Shown piece after piece: positions 1 through 6,446 of a stretch of DNA of 13,728 bases; position 1 is the first letter of the stretch; every line of letters starts with the position of its first letter. Both the position numbers and the translations under genes were made by a program. Below the pieces are notes generated by a model. That model worked only from the letters and a program-made list of their open reading frames with translations. It was not told where the DNA came from and did not search any database. The DNA is from CAZAGD01 sp049699975 (GTDB lineage: Bacteria > Desulfobacterota > SM23-61): NCBI GenBank assembly GCA_049699975.1, contig JBNAWB010000093.1, positions 1 through 13,728 of the forward strand, read 5' to 3'.

Positions 1-372
1 AGAATCACTGCCTCATGATTCTGAATGAATGCCTGCCTCTGGCCTGCCTCCGGCCCTTTCACCAAAAGTTAGCTATTTATCAATTATGACGCGGTCTCGT
101 TGGGCAGAAAGCTTGCCCTACGTTTTATCCTTAATCACCCAGAGATTACCATCCAGGACATATAATTTTTTAAAAATATTTTACAGTTCTTCCTCTGGGT
201 GCTCAGCGAGCTCTGGGAGAGTTTCTCTTTTCCCTAATAAAATTTAAAGAATTGGTAAGTATGGAGTACAGAGATTTTTATAATTCAAAAATTTTTGTTT
301 TACCTTATTTTCTGCGTAAATTCGCCACTGCATCACTTCCCTACGGCAGCACTTCTTTTCGATTTTCGCTCT

Positions 373-390
373 GCGCTAGGCGCTTAGCGC
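373..390. repeat. Short GC-rich hairpin (GCGCTA/TAGCGC)
   Basis: A perfect 6-bp inverted repeat, GCGCTA (373-378) and TAGCGC (385-390), encloses a 6-nt loop GGCGCT. It lies in gene-free DNA with no T-tract after it, so it does not look like an intrinsic terminator. It may belong to a dispersed intergenic repeat family; that is inference from its composition and position. Confidence 0.4.
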
Positions 391-443
391 TTTGCCTTTT
401 CCCCTTCCGCTCTCCCGCCTTGCGCCTGACGATAAATAATTTC

Positions 444-471
444 ACTCCTTGCTCCCTGGTCCGTGCTCCCT
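444..471. repeat. Degenerate heptanucleotide tandem repeat
   Basis: Four consecutive 7-nt units can be read: ACTCCTT (444), GCTCCCT (451), GGTCCGT (458) and GCTCCCT (465), with a fifth partial unit GCTTTTT from 472. The second and fourth units are identical. This resembles the heptameric short tandem repeats known from intergenic DNA of many bacteria. No coding or regulatory role can be read from it. Confidence 0.5.
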
Positions 472-511
472 GCTTTTTTCATCTACGTTCATCTGCGTCC
501 ATATTTTCCAT

Positions 512-566
512 ACATTACGAGATCGCCACGGTCGCTGCGCTTCCTCGCGATGAGGTTACGAGCGAA
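512..566 (-). repeat. Probable dispersed intergenic repeat element
   Basis: Read on the minus strand, this stretch contains CATCGCGAGGAAGCGCAGCG followed shortly by GTGGCGATCTCG. I recognise this as close to a short element of the form ATTGCGAGG-AGCG-AAGCGACG-TGGCAATCTCG that recurs in intergenic regions of many bacterial genomes. A 5-bp inverted core ATCGC (522-526) / GCGAT (547-551) is visible. The identification is from memory of the pattern, not from a search; copies elsewhere in the genome would confirm it. Confidence 0.4.
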
Positions 567-627
567 CCTTGCTGATTTAATAAGCCCGCCCTTCAGTGAG
601 GCGTTACCCGGTCGGTTAAATTTTTGC

Positions 628-655
628 TTGACAGAAAACGCCAGGGATTTATAAT
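628..655 (+). promoter_or_regulatory. Near-consensus sigma-70 promoter for the TetR-led operon
   Basis: TTGACA (628-633) and TATAAT (650-655) both match the sigma-70 consensus exactly and are separated by 16 bp. The expected transcription start is near 661-663. It faces the TetR gene at 693 and is the only strong promoter found ahead of the run of metabolic genes, so it may drive at least the regulator, the citrate synthase relative and the mutase. A palindrome lies at the predicted start point, implying that this very strong core promoter is held down by a repressor. Confidence 0.8.
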
Positions 656-662
656 GCTCTAT

Positions 663-678
663 GAATGAACATTCGTTC
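663..678. promoter_or_regulatory. Palindromic operator-like site at the TetR promoter start
   Basis: GAATGAACATTCGTTC is a 16-bp imperfect palindrome (pattern GAAyGAAyrTTCrTTC, 12 of 16 positions symmetric). It begins about 7 bp after the -10 box, overlapping the expected transcription start, where a bound repressor would block initiation. It resembles the TGAATGA-type palindromes bound by TetR-family acyl-CoA-responsive regulators such as Bacillus FadR. Autoregulation by the TetR protein encoded 15 bp downstream is the simplest inference. Confidence 0.6.
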
Positions 679-692
679 GCCAAAGGGCATTT

Positions 693-1340
693 ATGTTAGT
701 CAAAGCCCAAGTTAAAGATGCTAAGTTAGTAGATGAAAAAAGGCGGCAGATCATTGCGGGAGCTATCCAGGTATTCAAAAGGGAGGGCTACCATAAAGCT
801 ACGGTACGGGAGATAGCTCGGGAAGCAGGCCTTAGTTTGGGAAGTATCTACGATTACGTACGCTCCAAAGATGATATTCTTTATCTTTTTTTCGAGAATT
901 ATGTGGCTAATTTTTTTGCCAAAGTTAGATCACGGACTTGCCAAGTAGCTGACCCTTTTGCCCGGCTAAAAATTAATTACCGCGCTTTTGTGGAAGCAGC
1001 CATGGAATTGGAAGATCAGGTGATGCTCTCCTATACCCAAGCGCGTTATGTAAAAAAAGATTATTTAAAAATTATTTTACAGAAAGAATTCGAAATTGTT
1101 GATCACTTTCGAAGTTTGATCAGTGAGCTGGGTCCAGGGACATTCGATCCTTTTTTAGAAGCTAATTTCTTAGTCTTCAGCGGAGTATTCGGAGTTCTGC
1201 GCCGTTGGATCTTAAAGCCGCACTTTAGCAAAGAAGAAATAATTGACTTTTTGGTTCAGAGCCAAATAAATAATTTAGCCCGCAGAATTTCCAGGAAAAG
1301 GAACGCCAAAGTTAGGGGAATTTATGGCCAAGTGGGATGA
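693..1340 (+). CDS. TetR/AcrR-family transcriptional regulator
   Basis: A 215-aa protein with the typical TetR layout. An N-terminal helix-turn-helix domain at about residues 15-62 carries the sequence REIAREAGLSLGSIYDYVRS, with the recognition helix around SLGSIYDYV. A divergent all-helical ligand-binding domain (about 70-205) follows. The start ATG has an AAAGGG ribosome binding site 5 nt upstream. The gene sits directly behind a strong promoter with an overlapping palindrome, so it very likely represses its own transcription and that of the downstream enzymes. Its 3' end overlaps the next gene by 17 nt, indicating translational coupling and co-transcription. The ligand is not readable from sequence. 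An acyl-CoA such as propionyl- or methylmalonyl-CoA is a reasonable guess from the neighbouring genes and the FadR-like operator. The C-terminus is rich in Arg and Lys. Confidence 0.9.
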   Translation: MLVKAQVKDAKLVDEKRRQIIAGAIQVFKREGYHKATVREIAREAGLSLGSIYDYVRSKDDILYLFFENYVANFFAKVRSRTCQVADPFARLKINYRAFVEAAMELEDQVMLSYTQARYVKKDYLKIILQKEFEIVDHFRSLISELGPGTFDPFLEANFLVFSGVFGVLRRWILKPHFSKEEIIDFLVQSQINNLARRISRKRNAKVRGIYGQVG

Positions 1341-3207
1341 AGAAAGGCGGGTCTTGACCCATAAACATACTAAATTTTGGCGATTGGCCTTACAAGATGT
1401 CGCCGAACCAAATTTGCAGCGCGAGGTTTTCCCTTATGAAGAGGTAAGCCGGATTGATTTTGATCACAAGCTCATCCCTCTTTGTCCGGCCAAAGAATTC
1501 TTGATCACCGATACTACTTTTAGGGATGGGCAACAGGCCCGGCCTCCTTTCACCGTCAAGCAGATTGAAGATTTGTTTGACTTGCTGCACAAGTTGGGGG
1601 GACCACAGGGAGTAATTAGGCAAACAGAATTTTTTTTATATAGCCGGCGCGACCAAGAAGCAGTAATTAAATGTTTAGAGAAAGGGTATCCGTACCCAGA
1701 AATTACCGGTTGGATCCGGGCCAACAAAAAGGATCTTAAATTAGTCAAGGAAATGGGGTTAAAAGAAACAGGTATTCTCACTTCTGTATCCGATTATCAT
1801 ATTTTTTTGAAGCTGGGCAAGAAAAGAAGACAAGTCTTTGATGAATATCTGGACATTGTCGAGGCCGCCTTGGACGCAGGTATTATTCCGCGATGTCATT
1901 TCGAAGATGTAACCCGGGCCGATATCTTTGGGTTCTGCGTACCTTTTGCTCAAGCCTTGATGAGGCTCCGCGAAGAAAGTGGCCTACCGGTCAAAATCCG
2001 CCTTTGCGATACCTTGGGTTACGGAGTTACCTATCCGGGCGCAGCTTTGCCTCGCGCCGTAGACAAATTAGTGCGCACCATGATTGATGAGGCAGGGGTG
2101 CCCGGAGAACTTTTAGAATGGCATGGGCACAACGACTTCCATAAAGTGCTAATAAATGCCACCACGGCCTGGCTTTATGGTTGCGCGGCAGCTAATGGAG
2201 CGATCTTGGGGTTGGGAGAAAGAACTGGGAATACGCCTTTGGAAGCCTTAATCATTGAATACATCGCCTTGCGGGGAGAAACAAACGGCATCGACACTAC
2301 GGTGATAACAGACATCGCTCAATACGTGGAAAGGGAGATGGGGGTGCATATCCCCATTAATTATCCCTTAGTGGGATTGGATTTTAATACAACTGGGGCA
2401 GGCATCCATATAGATGGTTTAGCCAAGTCAGCAGAAATTTATAATATCTTCAATACCGAAAAGATTCTCAAGCGACCAGTGTCCATTATTATTACCGATA
2501 AATCAGGCTTGGCAGGTATTGCCCATTGGGTGAACACCCACTTACAGTTGCCACCCGAAAAGCGGGTAGACAAACGCCATCCCGGGATAGCTAAAATTTA
2601 TAAATGGGTGATGGACCAGTATAACGAAGGCAGAGTGACCAGCATTTCGCATACGGAGATGGAAAGGCAAGCCCGAAAACATCTGCCTGAGTATTTCGTC
2701 TCGGATTTTGACCGCATCAAGGCCCGCGCCCATAAAATGGCTGCTCATCTTATAGAAGAAATTATTGAAGCTGCTCCTTTAAAGTCTATGAAACCAAAGC
2801 TAATTGAGCCTCTATTGCTGAAATTAGTGGCCGACCATCCCTTTATTCAATTCGCTTACGTTACCGATTTGGAAGGAAGGAAGATAACTAAAAATATTAC
2901 CCAAGTGGTAGACAAGGCCAAATATGAAATCGTAGGTTTACATGAAGACTATTCTGACCGTTCCTGGTTTATCGAACCTTTAAAAGACGGACAGGTGCAT
3001 GTAAGCGAACTTTATACTTCTAAGATAACTGGGCGTTTATGTTTAACTGTCTCGGCCCCTATTAGAGATAAAATTGGGCAAATTGTTGGTGTTTGCGGCT
3101 TAGATATTAAGTTCGAAGATTTGGCCAAGGCTGAGAAAGAAGAGGAAATATTGATTAAAAAGGAAAGCCAGGATAAAAGCCAACAAAAGATGAGCAGTAA
3201 ACTTTAA
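1324..3207 (+). CDS. Probable Re-citrate synthase (HMGL/isopropylmalate synthase fold) with C-terminal Cache-like domain
   Basis: A 627-aa soluble protein. Residues 57-410 form a DRE-TIM (HMGL-like) barrel: DTTFRDGQQ at 63-71 (metal-binding Asp), a substrate-pocket stretch CHFEDVTRADIFGF near 191-204, metal ligands in WHGHND (His267, His269), and GLGERTGNTPLEAL at 296-309. DGQQ instead of the usual DGEQ, together with ETGILTSVSDYHIFLKL (148-164), matches my recollection of Re-citrate synthases of the Clostridium kluyveri type, which condense oxaloacetate and acetyl-CoA. Homocitrate or isopropylmalate synthase is the alternative. A helical linker follows (about 411-490). Residues about 490-602 then look like a Cache/PDC sensor fold (AYVTDLEGRKITKN, DRSWFIEPLKDG, SAPIRDKIGQIVGVCGLDI). 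No signal peptide or membrane segment is visible, and the LeuA-type regulatory domain is absent. An AGGGG site lies 5 nt before the ATG. The C-terminal tail is rich in Lys, Glu and Gln. Confidence 0.72.
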   Translation: MAKWDEERRVLTHKHTKFWRLALQDVAEPNLQREVFPYEEVSRIDFDHKLIPLCPAKEFLITDTTFRDGQQARPPFTVKQIEDLFDLLHKLGGPQGVIRQTEFFLYSRRDQEAVIKCLEKGYPYPEITGWIRANKKDLKLVKEMGLKETGILTSVSDYHIFLKLGKKRRQVFDEYLDIVEAALDAGIIPRCHFEDVTRADIFGFCVPFAQALMRLREESGLPVKIRLCDTLGYGVTYPGAALPRAVDKLVRTMIDEAGVPGELLEWHGHNDFHKVLINATTAWLYGCAAANGAILGLGERTGNTPLEALIIEYIALRGETNGIDTTVITDIAQYVEREMGVHIPINYPLVGLDFNTTGAGIHIDGLAKSAEIYNIFNTEKILKRPVSIIITDKSGLAGIAHWVNTHLQLPPEKRVDKRHPGIAKIYKWVMDQYNEGRVTSISHTEMERQARKHLPEYFVSDFDRIKARAHKMAAHLIEEIIEAAPLKSMKPKLIEPLLLKLVADHPFIQFAYVTDLEGRKITKNITQVVDKAKYEIVGLHEDYSDRSWFIEPLKDGQVHVSELYTSKITGRLCLTVSAPIRDKIGQIVGVCGLDIKFEDLAKAEKEEEILIKKESQDKSQQKMSSKL

Positions 3208-3236
3208 AGAAATTTTAGTCCAGAGAAGGAAGGCCT

Positions 3237-4913
3237 ATGTTCGACCCCAAAAAGATAGCAGAAATTGAAGAAAATGTTAAAAAATGGACGGAGACGGTGG
3301 AGAAGTCTTTGGCGAAAAACCCAGAAAGAAAAAAGGAGTTCCAGACCACCTCCGGCATACCTATCCAAAGGATCTATACCCCCGCGGATATCTCCGAATT
3401 GGATTACTTGGCTAATCTAAGCTTGCCTGGAGAATATCCATATACGCGAGGCGTGCAGCCCACCATGTATCGGGGGCGATTCTGGACCATGCGGCAGTAC
3501 GCCGGCTTCGGCACTGCTGAAGATACAAACAAACGCTATCGGTATCTTTTAGATCAAGGGCAAACAGGTCTTTCCGTGGCTTTTGATTTGCCCACGCAAA
3601 TCGGTTACGATTCGGATCATCCTTTAGCCCAAGGAGAAGTGGGGAAAGTGGGCGTGGCCATCGATTCCGTGCGGGATATGGAAATTCTTTTCGATCAAAT
3701 TCCTTTAGCCAAAGTTTCTACCTCTATGACCATCAACGCTCCGGCAGCCATCCTTTTAGCCATGTATATTGCCGTTGCTGAAAAGCAAGGGGTTACTCCT
3801 GACCAGCTTAACGGCACCATCCAGAATGATATTCTAAAAGAATATTCCTCCCGCGGAACTTACATTTTCCCCCCTCAGCCTTCCATGCGAATTATTACGA
3901 ATACCTTTGAGTACTGTGCCCAAAAAGTACCCAATTGGAATACGATTAGTATTAGTGGCTATCATATGCGGGAGGCCGGATGTACCGCAGTGCAGGAAGT
4001 AGCCTTTACTTTGGCCAATGGAATAGCTTATGTGGAAGCCGCGCAGAAAGCTGGTTTAGATGTCGATGTTTTTGGCCCGCGGATTTCCTTTTTCTTCAAC
4101 GCCCACCTTGATTTCTTAGAAGAAATAGCCAAATTCCGAGCAGCTCGCAGGCTCTGGGCCAAGATCATGAAAGAAAGGTTTCATGCTCGTAATCCCCGCT
4201 CCTTAATGCTCCGCTTTCATACCCAAACTGCTGGGTGCACGCTAACCGCCCAGCAGCCTTTCAATAATATAATTCGGGTTGCCTGGCAGGCTTTGGCCGC
4301 CGTCTTAGGCGGAACCCAATCTTTGCATACCAATTCCATGGATGAGGCCTTGGCTTTGCCTTCGGAGCAATCGGTCCAGATCGCCTTGCGGACCCAGCAA
4401 TTAATTGCCTACGAATCAGGAGTGGCCGAAACCATAGATCCCTTGGGAGGCTCCTTTTATATTGAAAAACTCACCGAGGAGATAGAGAAAAGAGCCAGCG
4501 CGTATATAGCCAAGATTGACCAACTGGGTGGAGCTGTAGCAGCGATCGAGAAAGGCTATATCCAGCAGGAAATTCAGGAGAGCGCCTATAGGTATCAGAA
4601 AGAGATTGAGCGCGGGGAAAGAGTTATTGTGGGGGTAAACAGGTTTCAGACTAAAGAGCCTCCCCCAAAAGGATTATTGAAAGTTGATCCCCGAGTACGG
4701 GAAGTGCAAATTAAAAGGCTGGCCGAATTGAAGAAAGAAAGAGATGCCGAAAAAGTAAAGCGCTCCTTACAGGAATTACGCCAAGTGGCGCAAGGAGATG
4801 GCAATTTGATGTATCCGATCTTGAACTGTGTGCGGGCTTACTGCACCTTGGGGGAAATATGCGATGTTTTACGGGAGGTGTTCGGGGAATATGAACCATT
4901 AACTAAACTTTGA
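3237..4913 (+). CDS. Methylmalonyl-CoA mutase, large (catalytic) subunit
   Basis: This 558-aa TIM-barrel subunit interconverts (R)-methylmalonyl-CoA and succinyl-CoA with adenosylcobalamin, the central rearrangement of propionate metabolism. Family motifs are clear: YPYTRGVQPTMY (67-78), TMRQYAGFGTAED (84-96), GLSVAFDLPTQIGYDSDHPL (111-130), GTIQNDILKEY, ISISGYHMREAG (237-248) and GGTQSLHTNSMDEALALP. Tyr88 and Arg206 correspond to Tyr89 and Arg207 of the Propionibacterium enzyme, which select methylmalonyl-CoA. Isobutyryl-CoA-type mutases carry Phe or Ile and Gln there. His243 matches the active-site His244. The protein ends after the linker and has no DxHxxG cobalamin-binding domain, so it needs a separate small B12 subunit, not encoded in this window. 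It lies 29 nt after the citrate synthase relative, with a GAAGGAAGG ribosome binding site. FFNAHLDF marks the branch of split, two-subunit mutases. Confidence 0.92.
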   Translation: MFDPKKIAEIEENVKKWTETVEKSLAKNPERKKEFQTTSGIPIQRIYTPADISELDYLANLSLPGEYPYTRGVQPTMYRGRFWTMRQYAGFGTAEDTNKRYRYLLDQGQTGLSVAFDLPTQIGYDSDHPLAQGEVGKVGVAIDSVRDMEILFDQIPLAKVSTSMTINAPAAILLAMYIAVAEKQGVTPDQLNGTIQNDILKEYSSRGTYIFPPQPSMRIITNTFEYCAQKVPNWNTISISGYHMREAGCTAVQEVAFTLANGIAYVEAAQKAGLDVDVFGPRISFFFNAHLDFLEEIAKFRAARRLWAKIMKERFHARNPRSLMLRFHTQTAGCTLTAQQPFNNIIRVAWQALAAVLGGTQSLHTNSMDEALALPSEQSVQIALRTQQLIAYESGVAETIDPLGGSFYIEKLTEEIEKRASAYIAKIDQLGGAVAAIEKGYIQQEIQESAYRYQKEIERGERVIVGVNRFQTKEPPPKGLLKVDPRVREVQIKRLAELKKERDAEKVKRSLQELRQVAQGDGNLMYPILNCVRAYCTLGEICDVLREVFGEYEPLTKL

Positions 4914-4994
4914 AATTTGTCTTTGCTTTATTCGGAAGAAAGATGTAAAAATAAGAAAAATTTAAAACTGCGCAGAATGAAAAGGAGGAAAATA

Positions 4995-6332
4995 ATGTTA
5001 ACCAAAGAAGAATTGTTAGCCAGGTCAAAAAAGCCTTCGGCTGATGCTTTAAAGATGCACCCCTTTTATAGAGGGAAGATTTCTTCCACTTTAAAATGCC
5101 CGGTGCGGTCATTTGATGATTTTGCCATTTGGTATACTCCGGGCGTGGCTGCTGCCTGTCGAGATATCGAAGCTCATCCCGAGAAAGTTTTTGAGCATAC
5201 GAATAAGGCCAACATGATTGCTGTAGTTTCCGATGGCACACGGGTTTTAGGGTTGGGAGATATTGGTCCTGAAGCAGCTATCCCGGTTATGGAGGGCAAA
5301 GCTATTCTCTTCAAGTATCTGGGTGGAGTAGATGCCTGGCCGATCACTTTGGATACTAAAGATCCTGATGAGATTATTAAAACAGTAAAAATAATCTCTC
5401 CTTGTTTTGGAGGAATTAATCTGGAAGATTTATCCCAACCTAAATGTTTTTACATCTTGGATACGCTGCGGAAAGAGGCCAAAATTCCAGTTTGGCATGA
5501 TGACCAGCAAGGGACAGCCGCTGTAACTTTAGCGGGTTTGGTAAATGCCTTAAAGGTTGTCGGCAAAAAATTAGATAAAGCCCGATTAACTTTGATTGGA
5601 GCGGGCGCGGCTAATATCGCCACCGCCCGAATTCTTATTGCGGCCGGGGCCGATCCGGGAAAAATAATTATGGTAGATTCTAAGGGAACATTGCACAAAG
5701 GACGGACTGATACCCAGAAAGAATTCAAAGAAAAATGGCACTTCTGCCAGATTACCAATGCCGAACAAAGGCCAGGCGGGATAGCCGAAGCTATGGAAGG
5801 GGCAGATGCGGTTATTGCCTTGGCCAAACCTGGACCTGATGTGATTAAAAAGGAGTGGATAAAGAAGATGGCCAAAGACCCCATCGTTTTCGCCTGCGCC
5901 AATCCCATCCCGGAGATTTATCCCTGGGAGGCCAAAGAGGGTGGAGCCAAAATTGTGGCTACGGGACGGTCCGATTTCCCCAACCAGGTTAACAATAGTC
6001 TCTGTTTCCCCGCTATTTTCCGCGGGACTCTTGATGTTATGGCGCGGACGATTACCGATGAAATGTGCATTGCTTCCGCTCTGGAGTTAGCTAAGTGTGC
6101 GGAAGATAAAGGTCTAAGAGAAGATTATATCCTGCCCACCATGGATGAATGGGAAGTATTCCCCAGACAGGCCGTGGCTACAGCTTTGAAGGCTATTGAG
6201 CAGGGAGTGGCCCGCCTTAAATTGAGTAAAGAAGAACTTTTCCAAAAAGCCTCAGAGACGATCCGCAAGGCCCGATTGGAAACCCAGGTTTTAATGGAAA
6301 AAGGTATAATCCCTGCTTACCCGGAGAAATAA
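4995..6332 (+). CDS. Malic enzyme (oxaloacetate-decarboxylating malate dehydrogenase)
   Basis: This enzyme converts malate and NAD(P)+ to pyruvate, CO2 and NAD(P)H. I start it at 4995 (445 aa), where AAAGGAGG lies at the right distance. The frame stays open upstream to a TTG at 4917, but that extension is Lys/Arg-rich and has no ribosome binding site. Motifs in order: WYTPGVA with the catalytic Tyr47, EGKA with Lys102, GGINLEDL with metal ligands Glu144 and Asp145, HDDQQGTA with Asp169, and the Rossmann GAGAANIA at 202-209. The length is that of short bacterial malic enzymes; the phosphotransacetylase-like domain of long MaeB is absent. Coenzyme preference is not decided by the visible residues. 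It follows the mutase after 81 nt and would take malate made by the fumarase downstream to pyruvate. Confidence 0.93.
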   Translation: MLTKEELLARSKKPSADALKMHPFYRGKISSTLKCPVRSFDDFAIWYTPGVAAACRDIEAHPEKVFEHTNKANMIAVVSDGTRVLGLGDIGPEAAIPVMEGKAILFKYLGGVDAWPITLDTKDPDEIIKTVKIISPCFGGINLEDLSQPKCFYILDTLRKEAKIPVWHDDQQGTAAVTLAGLVNALKVVGKKLDKARLTLIGAGAANIATARILIAAGADPGKIIMVDSKGTLHKGRTDTQKEFKEKWHFCQITNAEQRPGGIAEAMEGADAVIALAKPGPDVIKKEWIKKMAKDPIVFACANPIPEIYPWEAKEGGAKIVATGRSDFPNQVNNSLCFPAIFRGTLDVMARTITDEMCIASALELAKCAEDKGLREDYILPTMDEWEVFPRQAVATALKAIEQGVARLKLSKEELFQKASETIRKARLETQVLMEKGIIPAYPEK

Positions 6333-6446
6333 GGAAAATTTTTCGGCGGGGTACTGCGGGCAAAAAAATTTACCCCAGAATAAAATTAAGGAGGGTCTGA
6401 GTTAATACTTGGCCCTCCTTAATGATTGTTCGTAAGGAGGATGAAG
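6333..6446 (+). promoter_or_regulatory. Structured leader of the fumarase genes with alternative hairpins
   Basis: Three inverted repeats can be drawn in this gap. Hairpin A is GGGGTA (6348-6353) with TACCCC (6371-6376). Hairpin B is an 11-bp perfect stem, ATTAAGGAGGG (6385-6395) with CCCTCCTTAAT (6413-6423), loop 17 nt. Hairpin C pairs CCTCCTTA (6414-6421) with TAAGGAGG (6433-6440), 8 bp perfect, loop 11 nt. TAAGGAGG is the ribosome binding site of the fumarase alpha gene. B and C use the same anti-Shine-Dalgarno segment and cannot both form. B leaves the ribosome binding site free; C hides it. The left arm of B acts as a decoy copy of the ribosome binding site. A tiny frame (TTG 6409 to TAA 6433-6435, eight codons) runs through the switch, but it lies 13 nt from the decoy site, so its translation is doubtful. 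Confidence 0.6.

Larger units (their letters stand above)
1..627. other. Gene-free upstream region with short repeats
   Basis: I see no convincing gene here. The open frames present are short, overlap on both strands, lack good ribosome binding sites and encode low-complexity peptides. The stretch holds several small repeats: an 11-bp tandem duplication at 31-41 and 42-52 (10 of 11 bases identical), a 9-bp perfect inverted repeat CACCCAGAG (136-144) / CTCTGGGTG (193-201) spanning a very AT-rich core around 165-184, and the three repeat elements listed separately below. It separates an unseen upstream gene from the TetR-led operon. Confidence 0.7.

Noticed and set aside
1..22. Hairpin AGAATCA/TGATTCT at the window edge as a terminator of an upstream gene
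   Set aside because: The stem is only 7 bp, no T-tract follows, and the upstream gene is not visible.
279..284. TATAAT as a second promoter in the upstream region
   Set aside because: The only -35-like hexamer (TTGGTA at 252-257) is 21 bp away, too far, and no gene follows closely.
29..683. Several open frames of 60-107 codons on both strands in the upstream region
   Set aside because: They overlap each other, lack ribosome binding sites, run through repeat elements and encode low-complexity peptides with no recognisable motif.
4917..4994. N-terminal extension of the malic enzyme from TTG
   Set aside because: The extension is Lys/Arg-rich and unlike the family, and the perfect AAAGGAGG site lies directly before the ATG at 4995.
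4903..5241. Minus-strand open frame across the start of the malic enzyme gene
   Set aside because: It is the shadow of a clearly identified gene, has no ribosome binding site and no recognisable motif.
5450..5908. 152-codon minus-strand open frame inside the malic enzyme gene
   Set aside because: It lies wholly within a conserved coding sequence and its translation is a typical antisense by-product.
6421..6433. Second TetR operator in the fumarase leader (AATGA-NNN-TTCGT, 10 of 13 bases like 664-676)
   Set aside because: A match of this quality is expected a few times by chance in a window of this size, and the site is not palindromic. A TGAATGA-type half-site at 8612-8646 was dismissed for the same reason.
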